From contig BFAU01000110.1 in NCBI GenBank assembly GCA_008975185.1, positions 1-7,943 of the forward strand: a stretch of 7,943 bases of DNA, in the 5' to 3' direction. Shown here one piece after another: positions 1-5,614 of this stretch. The position numbers and the translations under genes are program-made. The notes beneath the pieces were generated by a model. The model was given only the letters and a program-made list of their open reading frames with translations, was not told where the DNA came from and ran no database searches. This DNA is from a bacterium MnTg04. Its GTDB lineage: Bacteria > Pseudomonadota > Gammaproteobacteria > Steroidobacterales > MnTg04. Within the stretch, counting starts at the first letter, position 1; the number at the start of each line of letters is the position of its first letter.

Positions 1-2586
1 CTTTTCCTGGCCGCCAGTGCGGCGATCGTCGGCAGCTTCGTTTTTTTCATGGCGGGAGTCTCCGCATACCTGTACCTGGCGCCCGGTCTTCCGGACGTCA
101 ATTCCCTCCGCGATGTGCGCCTGCAGGTACCGCTGCGGGTTTACAGCCGGGATGGCCGGCTGATATCCCAGCTTGGCGCCCAGCGGCGCATCCCGGTGGC
201 CTTTCAAGACATTCCGCAGGACATGGTCAACGCGTTCCTGGCGGCGGAAGACGACCGTTTTTTCGAGCACCCTGGCGTCGACTACCAGGGCCTGGTGCGC
301 GCGACGATGATGCTGTTGCTGACCGGCGAAAGGCGGCAAGGCGGCGGCACGATCACGATGCAACTCGCGAGAAACTTTTTTCTCACCCGCGAGAGAACCT
401 ATATCCGAAAGCTGAAAGAGATTTTCCTCGCGCTGCGTATAGAACGACAACTCAACAAACAGGAAATCCTTACCCTTTACCTGAATAAAATTTTTCTGGG
501 GCAACGAGCGTACGGTGTCGGCGCCGCGGCAGAGGTTTATTTTGGCAAGACCCTGAAGGATCTGCAGCTGGCCGAGATAGCGACCATCGCCGGGCTACCG
601 AAAGCGCCCTCATCCGATAACCCGGTCAGCAGCCCGGAGCGCGCCGGCAGAAGGCGCGGCTATGTCTTGCGGCGCATGCTTGAGGTCGGTTACATCGAAC
701 AAGACGAAGCCGATGCGGCCGCGGCCATACCGATCGAGTCCCGCATCCACGGTCCAGCCGTCGAAGTGGATGCGCCGTATGTCGCGGAGATGGTGCGCAG
801 CGAATTGCTGGCCCGCAATCTGCCTGACATATATACGGCCGGCTACCAGGTAACCACCAGTATTGACAGCAGACTGCAAAAAGCGGCTGTCATCGCATTG
901 CGCCAGGCGCTGCTGGAATACGATGCGCGCCATGGTTATCGTGGGCCGGAGGACCGCCTCAATCTTTTCGACGACAACGCCGGCAAAGACCCGGTCGGCC
1001 TGCTCGAAGACTCTGCACCCGCCAACTTCCCGCTGCCTGAATTCGAGGCCGATGGCCTGTTGGCGCTGGAGCCGGATGCTGAGCAGCTGGCCTGGGCTGA
1101 CGCGCTCGAGACCTACCCCGAATTCGGCAACCTGGCAGTCGCGCTGGTGCTGGCTACGGATGAGCGGCAGGCGGAAGTCTACGTCAGGGATCATGGCGTA
1201 CTTGTCTTGCCGTGGCAGGCGATGTCATGGGCAAGACCGTATATTAATGACGAACAACGGGGCGACCCCCCCGAAACGGCCGCCGACATCCTGGCGCCGG
1301 GCGATGTAATTCGCCTGGTCAGGGTTCGTGAAGGCTGGCGGCTGACGGGCATTCCCGAGGTCCAGGGTGCGCTGACCGCAATGGATCCACAGGACGGCGC
1401 AATCGTCGCGCTTTCAGGCGGCTTCGATTTCTTCGCCAGTAAATACAACCGGGCGGTACAGGCGAAGCGTCAACCTGGTTCATCGTTCAAGCCCTTTATT
1501 TATTCCGCGGCCCTGGCCAAAGACTATACGCCGGCGACAATCATCAACGATGCGCCGGTCGTTTTTGAAGACGCTGCGCTGGAGGGAATCTGGAGGCCAA
1601 AAAACTACGCCGGAATATTTTTTGGGCCGACGCGGATGCGTGAAGCCCTGGTCAAATCTCGAAACCTGGTTTCGATCCGCATACTGATGGACATTGGAGT
1701 TCCATACGCGCTGCGATATCTCACTCGCTTTGGTTTCCCGCGCAGCGCATTGTCGCGCGACCTCTCACTGGCGTTGGGTAGCGCCTCGCTGACCCCATTG
1801 CAGATGGTCACCGCGTACTCGGTTTTTTCGAACGGTGGTTTTGCAACCACGTCCTATCTCATTCAGCGTATCGACGATGCCAGCGGCGTAACCATTTTCC
1901 AGGCAGAGCCGCCACTGGCGTGTATCGAGTGCGAGCAAAGCTGGAATCGCCAACAGGCAGAACGCGATCGGGCACTTGAACAATCGGGTCCGCCGTCGCC
2001 GCAGGAGGATGGCCAGAATCTCGAAGAGGTGGAGATCGACCTGGACAAAGTACCGGAGGATCCGTTGATCTACCTGGACCCGGAGTTGGCGGCAGTCAGG
2101 GTCATCGAAGCACGCAATGCTTACCTGATTGCCGACATGATGAGAGAGGTGATCAGGCGCGGAACCGGCCGCCGCGCCCTGACCCTTGGACGGCGGGATC
2201 TGTCCGGCAAAACCGGGACGACCAACGACGGAGTCGACGTCTGGTTCAGTGGTTATAACTCCCGCCTGGTCGCAACCGCCTGGGTCGGCTTCGATAGCCC
2301 ACGGCCGCTGGGAGCCGGGGAGGAAGGCAGCCGGACCGCCTTGCCGATGTGGATGGACTTTATGCGGGTCGCGCTGCTGGGGATGCCGGATAGCAGGCTA
2401 CCGGTGCCGGACGGCTTGATCACCGTGCGTATTTCTACAGAATCCGGCTGCCTCGCCGGCGTCGACGATCCGTCCGCGATGTTCGAAATTCTGCCACGCG
2501 AGAAAATTCCCGATTGCGAACCCGGCAACGACGACCTGAACTTTGATGAGGACGAGGAAAAACCCGGCGAGGAGGATCTTTTCTAG
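1..2586 (+). CDS. mrcA: Penicillin-binding protein 1A, bifunctional transglycosylase/transpeptidase (5' end cut by window)
   Basis: Class A PBP that polymerises lipid II into glycan strands and cross-links the peptides in the periplasm, anchored in the inner membrane. The frame is open from base 1. Bases 1-78 encode a hydrophobic anchor, so the ATG at 49 lies inside the membrane segment and is not the start; by comparison with E. coli PBP1A only about five residues are missing. Counting from that Met: transglycosylase motifs EDDRFFEHPG (E67, presumed catalytic) and GGGTITMQLARN (98-109); an OB-like insert around 300-430; transpeptidase motifs SSFK (S478 nucleophile, K481), SRN (537-539) and KTGT (721-724). 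A CxxC pair (C625, C628) followed by a Glu/Asp-rich insert matches the position of CPEC in E. coli PBP1A. The extreme C-terminus is strongly acidic. About 861 residues are in the window, against 850 in E. coli. All three transpeptidase motifs are intact. The next gene follows 71 bp downstream on the same strand with no terminator visible. Confidence 0.97.
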   Translation, partial: LFLAASAAIVGSFVFFMAGVSAYLYLAPGLPDVNSLRDVRLQVPLRVYSRDGRLISQLGAQRRIPVAFQDIPQDMVNAFLAAEDDRFFEHPGVDYQGLVRATMMLLLTGERRQGGGTITMQLARNFFLTRERTYIRKLKEIFLALRIERQLNKQEILTLYLNKIFLGQRAYGVGAAAEVYFGKTLKDLQLAEIATIAGLPKAPSSDNPVSSPERAGRRRGYVLRRMLEVGYIEQDEADAAAAIPIESRIHGPAVEVDAPYVAEMVRSELLARNLPDIYTAGYQVTTSIDSRLQKAAVIALRQALLEYDARHGYRGPEDRLNLFDDNAGKDPVGLLEDSAPANFPLPEFEADGLLALEPDAEQLAWADALETYPEFGNLAVALVLATDERQAEVYVRDHGVLVLPWQAMSWARPYINDEQRGDPPETAADILAPGDVIRLVRVREGWRLTGIPEVQGALTAMDPQDGAIVALSGGFDFFASKYNRAVQAKRQPGSSFKPFIYSAALAKDYTPATIINDAPVVFEDAALEGIWRPKNYAGIFFGPTRMREALVKSRNLVSIRILMDIGVPYALRYLTRFGFPRSALSRDLSLALGSASLTPLQMVTAYSVFSNGGFATTSYLIQRIDDASGVTIFQAEPPLACIECEQSWNRQQAERDRALEQSGPPSPQEDGQNLEEVEIDLDKVPEDPLIYLDPELAAVRVIEARNAYLIADMMREVIRRGTGRRALTLGRRDLSGKTGTTNDGVDVWFSGYNSRLVATAWVGFDSPRPLGAGEEGSRTALPMWMDFMRVALLGMPDSRLPVPDGLITVRISTESGCLAGVDDPSAMFEILPREKIPDCEPGNDDLNFDEDEEKPGEEDLF

Positions 2587-2645
2587 CCTGGCGAACTTGC
2601 GCTGGCTGCCAGTCACGATTAACAATCGGCGAATCCGCAAACCCC

Positions 2646-2650
2646 GGAGA
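2646..2650 (+). promoter_or_regulatory. Ribosome binding site of the 2658 gene
   Basis: GGAGA sits 7 nt before the ATG at 2658. It supports that ATG as the start rather than the in-frame ATG at 2724, which lies within the conserved helical N-terminus. Confidence 0.75.
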
Positions 2651-2657
2651 AATCCCC

Positions 2658-3269
2658 ATGGCTCGGCGACAAACCCGCAACGATAATCTCCGCCTGGTCC
2701 TGGCCCGGGAGTCGGCGCGCATCATGGCGGAGCACGGCATCGATGATTTTTTGCTGGCCAAACGCAAAGCAGCCGAACGCCTCGGGATAACCAAACGCGC
2801 GGCGTTGCCGGGAAACCAGGAAATAGAAAGCGCACTGAGCGAACACCTGAGACTCTTTGCCGGCCAGGCTCATGAGAATCACCTGCAGAACCTGCGCGAG
2901 GTCGCGCTGGGTGCAATGCGGAATTTCTATCAGTTTCAGCCAAAGCTTGCCGGCCCCGTCCTCAATGGTACGGCGACTCCGCACTCCGACATTACCCTGC
3001 ACCTGTTTGCCGATCCGGCCGAGTTGGTCGCCATACGGCTGATGGCGCTGCATGTTTCCTATGCCATCGGCGAGCGCCATATTCGCTTCGCCGACCGCAT
3101 CGAGGGATACCCGGTTTACGGTTTTGCAGAGGACCAGGTGCAGATCGAGATGACAGTATTTCCCGGTATCATGCTGCGCCAGGCGCCAAAATCGCCGGTG
3201 GACGGGAAATCGATGCGCCGTGCCGGCATTGCTGAGCTGCAGATCCTGATCGAAGCCTGCCAGGCCTGA
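2658..3269 (+). CDS. Conserved uncharacterised protein, nucleotidyltransferase-like fold (degenerate)
   Basis: 203-residue soluble protein, with no signal peptide or membrane segment. I recognise the layout as a family found next to core genes in gammaproteobacteria, but I know of no experimentally assigned function. Residues 15-45 form a charged helical segment containing the run KRKAAERLG. Residues 50-65 (LPGNQEIESAL) start a second helical block. Residues 99-118 (GPVLNGTATPHSDITLHLF) resemble the hG-x(n)-SDxD signature of minimal nucleotidyltransferases, with D111 present but Thr113 where the second metal-binding Asp would be. Residues 161-169 (VQIEMTVFP) look like the strand that carries the third carboxylate (E164). 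The tail has a conserved-looking block, RQAPKSPVDGKSMRRAG (174-190). Fold and inactivity are inferences. It is 71 bp downstream of mrcA and probably co-transcribed; its stop is 22 bp from the convergent gltA stop. Reality as a gene is well supported by the RBS, length and composition. Confidence 0.85.
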   Translation: MARRQTRNDNLRLVLARESARIMAEHGIDDFLLAKRKAAERLGITKRAALPGNQEIESALSEHLRLFAGQAHENHLQNLREVALGAMRNFYQFQPKLAGPVLNGTATPHSDITLHLFADPAELVAIRLMALHVSYAIGERHIRFADRIEGYPVYGFAEDQVQIEMTVFPGIMLRQAPKSPVDGKSMRRAGIAELQILIEACQA

Positions 3270-3291
3270 ACCCCACCCCGCCCGGCAAAAC

Positions 3292-4593
3292 TCAGCTGCG
3301 CTCGCTCAATGGCGCCACGTCCCGTTTTTCCACGCCGACATAAAGCTGTCTTGGCCTGCCGATCTTTCCTTTGGGATCGGCGATCATTTCCTGCCAATGA
3401 GTCACCCAGCCGACCGTGCGGGCGATCGCAAACATCACGGTAAACATCGACGTCGGAATGCCGAGCGCACGGTAAATAATGCCCGAATAGAAATCCACGT
3501 TTGGATAAAGCTTCTTCTCGACAAAGTATTCGTCTTGCAGCGCCACCTCTTCGAGCTTCAGCGCCAGGTCGAAAAACGGCGTGTCGATGCCATCCAGTCT
3601 GCCAAGCACTTTGTGCGCCATTTCCCTGATCAGGGTCGCTCTCGGGTCGAAGTTTTTATAGACCCGGTGACCGAATCCCATCATCCGGAAGGGATCGTCA
3701 CTATCCTTGGCCCTGGCTATGTATTTAGGGATGTTTTCGACGCTGCCAATTTCCTCGAGCATATTCAGAACGGCCTCGTTGGCGCCGCCATGAGCGGGTC
3801 CCCAGAGCGCCGAAATGCCCGCGGCAATCGCAGCATACGGGTTGGTACCGGAACTCCCCGCAAGGCGAACCGTCGAGGTACTGCAGTTCTGCTCGTGGTC
3901 TGCATGCAATACGAACAGCAAATCGAGCGCTTCCGCCATGACCGGGTCAACCCGGTAGGTCTCGCAAGGAACCGCAAAAAACATATTGGCCAGGTTACTG
4001 CAATAATTCATATCGTTGCGGGGATAGATGAATGGCTGCCCTAGCGAGTGTTTATAAGCGGCGGCGGCGATGGTCGGAATCTTGGCAATGATCCGGTGGG
4101 CGAATATATCCCGGTGCCGCGGATTATCGATATCCATGCTGTCGTGGTAAAAAGCCGCCATCGAACCCACGACGCCCGACACCATTGCCATCGGATGCGC
4201 GTCATAGTGGAAACCATCGATAAACCGCAGCAGGCTCTCGTGCACCATCGTGTGGTGGCCTATTGAATAAACGAAGTCGTCGAGTTGCTGCTGATTGGGC
4301 AACTCGGCGTAAAGCAGCAGATAGGCAACCTCCAGGAAACTGCAATTGGCGGCAAGCTGGTCCACCGGGTAACCGCGATACAGCAAAACGCCTTTCTCAC
4401 CATCGATGAAGGTAATCTCGCTCTCGCAGGAAGCGGTCGCCACAAAACCCGGGTCAAAGGTAAAAACGCCTGCCTGTTTATACAGCGGAGCAATACTGAC
4501 GACATCCGGACCGATGGTTCCCGATCTGACCTCCAACTCCAGGCCGTCCTTGTCGATACCGGGTCCGCTCAGCCTGTAGCCGTTGTCACTCAT
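3292..4593 (-). CDS. gltA: Citrate synthase, type II (hexameric, NADH-sensitive class)
   Basis: Condenses acetyl-CoA and oxaloacetate to citrate, the entry step of the TCA cycle, in the cytoplasm. At 433 residues it is close to E. coli GltA (427). The beta-rich N-terminal domain (about 1-50) typical of type II enzymes is present. The catalytic triad is visible as H268 (GPAHGG), H309 (GFGHR) and D367 (NVDFYSG), corresponding to E. coli H264, H305 and D362. The oxaloacetate-binding histidine is in LHADHEQN (H230/H233). C210 in AVPCETY aligns with E. coli C206, the residue tied to NADH regulation, so allosteric inhibition by NADH is likely. The ATG at 4593 is preceded by AGGAG at 5 nt spacing. 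It is transcribed alone from a promoter near 4790-4819, through a leader of about 190 nt. Its 3' end converges on the 2658-3269 gene; no intrinsic terminator was seen in the 22-bp gap. Confidence 0.98.
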   Translation of the reverse strand: MSDNGYRLSGPGIDKDGLELEVRSGTIGPDVVSIAPLYKQAGVFTFDPGFVATASCESEITFIDGEKGVLLYRGYPVDQLAANCSFLEVAYLLLYAELPNQQQLDDFVYSIGHHTMVHESLLRFIDGFHYDAHPMAMVSGVVGSMAAFYHDSMDIDNPRHRDIFAHRIIAKIPTIAAAAYKHSLGQPFIYPRNDMNYCSNLANMFFAVPCETYRVDPVMAEALDLLFVLHADHEQNCSTSTVRLAGSSGTNPYAAIAAGISALWGPAHGGANEAVLNMLEEIGSVENIPKYIARAKDSDDPFRMMGFGHRVYKNFDPRATLIREMAHKVLGRLDGIDTPFFDLALKLEEVALQDEYFVEKKLYPNVDFYSGIIYRALGIPTSMFTVMFAIARTVGWVTHWQEMIADPKGKIGRPRQLYVGVEKRDVAPLSERS

Positions 4594-4598
4594 ATGGA

Positions 4599-4603
4599 CT
4601 CCT
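4599..4603 (-). promoter_or_regulatory. Ribosome binding site of gltA
   Basis: On the minus strand AGGAG lies 5 nt before the ATG at 4593-4591. This is the strongest Shine-Dalgarno in the window and fixes the gltA start. Confidence 0.8.
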
Positions 4604-4708
4604 GTCTAAATGTGAGGCTGCCGGTGCCCCCCTGAATGCCGTCACAACCCGAACCGGCGAAAAAATACCGCATTGAAAATGCCACCAAGAAAAACCGTGA
4701 AACAGCGG

Positions 4709-4724
4709 CCGCGCGCCAGCGCGG
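4709..4724 (-). other. GC hairpin in the gltA leader
   Basis: A perfect inverted repeat CCGCGC / GCGCGG surrounds a 4-nt loop (4715-4718). On the minus strand it would fold in the gltA mRNA leader roughly 115-130 nt before the start codon. No U-run follows immediately, so it does not look like an intrinsic terminator. A role in mRNA stability or translation is possible but unproven. Confidence 0.45.
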
Positions 4725-4789
4725 ACCGGCGAGCGTAGCGAGCGAACTGCTTGCACTGACCATCTTTTCGGAGCAGCAGCAAACATTTT

Positions 4790-4819
4790 ATTATAGGGCA
4801 GTGTGGCCTTGCCTGACCA
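4790..4819 (-). promoter_or_regulatory. Predicted sigma70 promoter of gltA
   Basis: On the minus strand there is a perfect -10 TATAAT (4795-4790) and, 18 bp upstream, a -35-like TGGTCA (4819-4814, 4 of 6 matches to TTGACA). Predicted transcription start is near 4783, giving a leader of about 190 nt. It lies between the rpmE terminator and gltA, where a gltA promoter is expected. Confidence 0.6.
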
Positions 4820-4866
4820 GCATGGACCCGGCCGCGGACAGATGAAAACCGGCTGTACGGCGAGCC

Positions 4867-4892
4867 AAAAAAACGGACGCCGTGGCGCCCGT
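4867..4892 (-). terminator. Rho-independent terminator of rpmE
   Basis: Read on the minus strand: stem ACGGGCGC, loop CACG, stem GCGTCCGT (8 bp including one G:U pair), running directly into a T-run (plus-strand A-run 4867-4873). It begins about 24 nt past the rpmE stop and insulates rpmE from gltA. Confidence 0.88.
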
Positions 4893-4915
4893 CTTGCAAG
4901 TGTCCGGTCGTGGGT

Positions 4916-5119
4916 CTAGCCCATTCCGTACTTACGGCGGAATTTGTCAACGCGACCGCCGCTGTCGATAATCTTCTGTTTGCCCGTGTAAAACGGGTGG
5001 CATTTCGAACACACTTCTATGTGCAGTTCTCCGGGCATCGTCGAACGCGTCGAAAAGGTATTGCCGCAACTGCAGGTTACGTTCATTTCACTGTATTCGG
5101 GATGGATATCGGCCTTCAT
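4916..5119 (-). CDS. rpmE: 50S ribosomal protein L31 (bL31), zinc-binding C+ form
   Basis: Small protein of the large subunit that helps bridge to the 30S head. It has 67 residues, the usual size being about 70. The four zinc-ligating cysteines of the C+ type are all present: C16 and C18 in TCSCGN, C37 and C40 in EVCSKCHPF. The ends are also typical: MKADIHPEY at the N-terminus and the TGKQKIIDSGGRVDKFRRKY block at 45-64. The ATG at 5119 has AGAGG 7 nt upstream. It is a single-gene unit with its own promoter (5179-5207) and terminator (4867-4892). Its 5' leader carries two hairpins that could serve feedback control, as known for bL31 leaders in some bacteria. Presence of the C+ form implies a zinc-containing L31; whether a C- paralogue exists elsewhere cannot be told from the window. 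Confidence 0.97.
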   Translation of the reverse strand: MKADIHPEYSEMNVTCSCGNTFSTRSTMPGELHIEVCSKCHPFYTGKQKIIDSGGRVDKFRRKYGMG

Positions 5120-5126
5120 GGCGAAA

Positions 5127-5131
5127 CCTCT
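5127..5131 (-). promoter_or_regulatory. Ribosome binding site of rpmE
   Basis: AGAGG on the minus strand, 7 nt before the ATG at 5119. It is a moderate match that agrees with the conserved MKADIHPEY start of L31. Confidence 0.6.
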
Positions 5132-5141
5132 GTCAAACGCC

Positions 5142-5173
5142 CCAGGACATACCCTGGCGCCGGAAAAACCGGC
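5142..5173 (-). promoter_or_regulatory. Tandem hairpins in the rpmE 5' leader
   Basis: Two perfect 5-bp stems lie back to back between the predicted rpmE transcription start and its RBS. One is GCCGG / CCGGC around five T (minus strand, 5173-5159). The other is CCAGG / CCTGG around a 6-nt loop (5157-5142). Ribosomal-protein leaders for L31 have been described in gammaproteobacteria, and this placement fits one. Assignment to that family is inference, since I could not run a covariance search. Confidence 0.45.
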
Positions 5174-5178
5174 CGTGC

Positions 5179-5207
5179 AGTGTACTTAGCGCCGACCGCC
5201 TTGGCAA
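5179..5207 (-). promoter_or_regulatory. Predicted sigma70 promoter of rpmE
   Basis: On the minus strand a -35 TTGCCA (5207-5202, 5 of 6) is separated by exactly 17 bp from a -10 TACACT (5184-5179, 4 of 6). Predicted start is near 5172, leaving a leader of about 53 nt. Confidence 0.6.
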
Positions 5208-5319
5208 GACTCTCAGCAACGGTTTCCTGAAGCCCCGTGACCCGGTAGACCTTTTCCTCTGGAATTCAGCGTCTTATACATAACGCCAGAGAGAAGTCTT
5301 TAACTATTTCACTTTACTC

Positions 5320-5343
5320 GGCAGTTCTAAAAAGAATTCTGCC
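5320..5343. other. Bulged inverted repeat abutting the first DnaA box
   Basis: GGCAG-TTCT (5320-5328), an AAAA loop (5329-5332), AGAA (5333-5336), then TT unpaired and CTGCC (5339-5343). Together these give a 9-bp stem with a two-base bulge. It ends on the base directly before the perfect DnaA box at 5344. Role unknown. Confidence 0.4.
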
Positions 5344-5378
5344 TTATCCACAAAATCTGTGCATAACTTTGTGGATGA
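5344..5378. other. Left DnaA box group (three boxes)
   Basis: TTATCCACA (+, 5344-5352) and TTATGCACA (-, 5358-5366) are perfect and face each other across 5 bp. TCATCCACA (-, 5370-5378) follows after 3 bp with one mismatch. Confidence 0.7.
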
Positions 5379-5420
5379 ATTGTTGCTGCAGTCGATTCAA
5401 GGGCCAAAAAAAGGCTTTCC

Positions 5421-5433
5421 AATCAAAATGGTG
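5421..5433 (+). other. IHF-like site
   Basis: AATCAAAATGGTG matches WATCAANNNNTTR except for one base in the TTR part. It lies at the edge of the A+T-rich segment, where a DNA-bending protein would be useful in an origin. A single-site match to this loose consensus is weak on its own. Confidence 0.3.
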
Positions 5434-5485
5434 AATTCTTAACCATTTATTTTTTATCTTTTATATTCAATAACTTACGATTTTG
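5421..5485. other. A+T-rich segment, possible DNA unwinding element
   Basis: By direct count 52 of 65 bases are A or T, and 27 of 29 in 5445-5473, in a window that is otherwise GC-rich. One strand of the core is T-biased, as in origin unwinding elements. It is flanked on both sides by DnaA boxes. No gene or convincing promoter was identified inside it. Confidence 0.5.
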
Positions 5486-5537
5486 TCTCGCAGATCAATG
5501 TTATCCGATTCGCAACTATCAGGCATGGCCGGGACAA

Positions 5538-5557
5538 ATATTCACAAGTGTGCATAA
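5538..5557. other. Right DnaA box pair
   Basis: ATATTCACA (+, 5538-5546, one mismatch) and perfect TTATGCACA (-, 5549-5557) face each other across 2 bp, echoing the inverted pair of the left group. Confidence 0.6.
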
Positions 5558-5614
5558 GTTACGCGGTGCAGCATGAAACCGGGCCCTTTTTACGCTCAGC
5601 CGGATCGAGAAATC

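Larger units (their letters stand above)
4594..4789 (-). promoter_or_regulatory. gltA 5' leader region (non-coding)
   Basis: This stretch between the predicted gltA promoter and start codon forms most of the 322-bp gene-free gap 4594-4915. It contains a perfect GC hairpin (4709-4724), a direct repeat GCGAGCG-TA-GCGAGCG (4729-4744), and A/T-richer DNA at about 4660-4700. Open frames crossing it are not convincing as genes: they run over the promoter and lack a good RBS. I recognise no known riboswitch here. Confidence 0.5.
5274..5557. other. Candidate DnaA-dependent origin or DnaA-binding locus
   Basis: Core of the 495-bp gene-free stretch 5120-5614. Perfect DnaA boxes (TTATNCACA): 5344-5352 (+, TTATCCACA), 5358-5366 (-, TTATGCACA), 5549-5557 (-, TTATGCACA). 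One-mismatch boxes: 5274-5282 (+, TTATACATA), 5370-5378 (-, TCATCCACA), 5538-5546 (+, ATATTCACA). Between the left and right groups lie an A-run, an IHF-like site and an A+T-rich segment. A perfect box on either strand is expected about once per 33 kb in random DNA, so three in 214 bp is far above chance. Only two GATC sites occur (5493, 5603), unlike the Dam-rich E. coli oriC. No replication gene is adjacent in the window, so a datA/DARS-like locus or DnaA-regulated promoter remains possible. Confidence 0.55.
5120..5614. other. 495-bp gene-free region between rpmE and hemW
   Basis: The left third (5120-5207) holds the rpmE RBS, leader hairpins and promoter. From 5274 to 5557 lie the DnaA boxes and A+T-rich segment described separately. 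The segments 5208-5273 and 5558-5614 show nothing I can name; no clear terminator for hemW was found. The size is unusual for this window, where other gaps are 3 to 322 bp. Confidence 0.7.

Noticed and set aside
49..51. ATG at 49 as the mrcA start
   Set aside because: The frame is open to base 1 and the upstream codons complete the hydrophobic membrane anchor expected of PBP1A.
3255..3265. GCCTGCCAGGC palindrome as a terminator for gltA or the 2658 gene
   Set aside because: Stem is at most 4 bp with a 3-nt loop, lies within the coding end, and has no T-run on either strand.
3397..4044. 215-codon plus-strand frame opposite gltA
   Set aside because: Antisense to an intact, motif-complete citrate synthase, with no supporting domain.
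4729..4744. GCGAGCG-TA-GCGAGCG direct repeat as a mobile or REP-like element
   Set aside because: Only one short copy pair in the window, with no flanking target duplication or further copies.
4789..4794. Plus-strand TATTAT as a promoter
   Set aside because: No good -35 at proper spacing and no plus-strand gene downstream; the overlapping minus-strand TATAAT explains it.
4636..4845. 69-codon plus-strand frame in the gltA leader
   Set aside because: Composition is unconvincing, no good RBS, and it spans the gltA promoter.
4642..4950. 102-codon minus-strand frame between rpmE and gltA
   Set aside because: It would start inside rpmE and cross the rpmE terminator and the gltA promoter; no recognisable domain.
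4910..5230. 106-codon plus-strand frame over rpmE
   Set aside because: Antisense to a clear L31 gene and to its promoter and leader.
5501..5509. TTATCCGAT as a further DnaA box
   Set aside because: Three mismatches in the CACA end, too far from the consensus.
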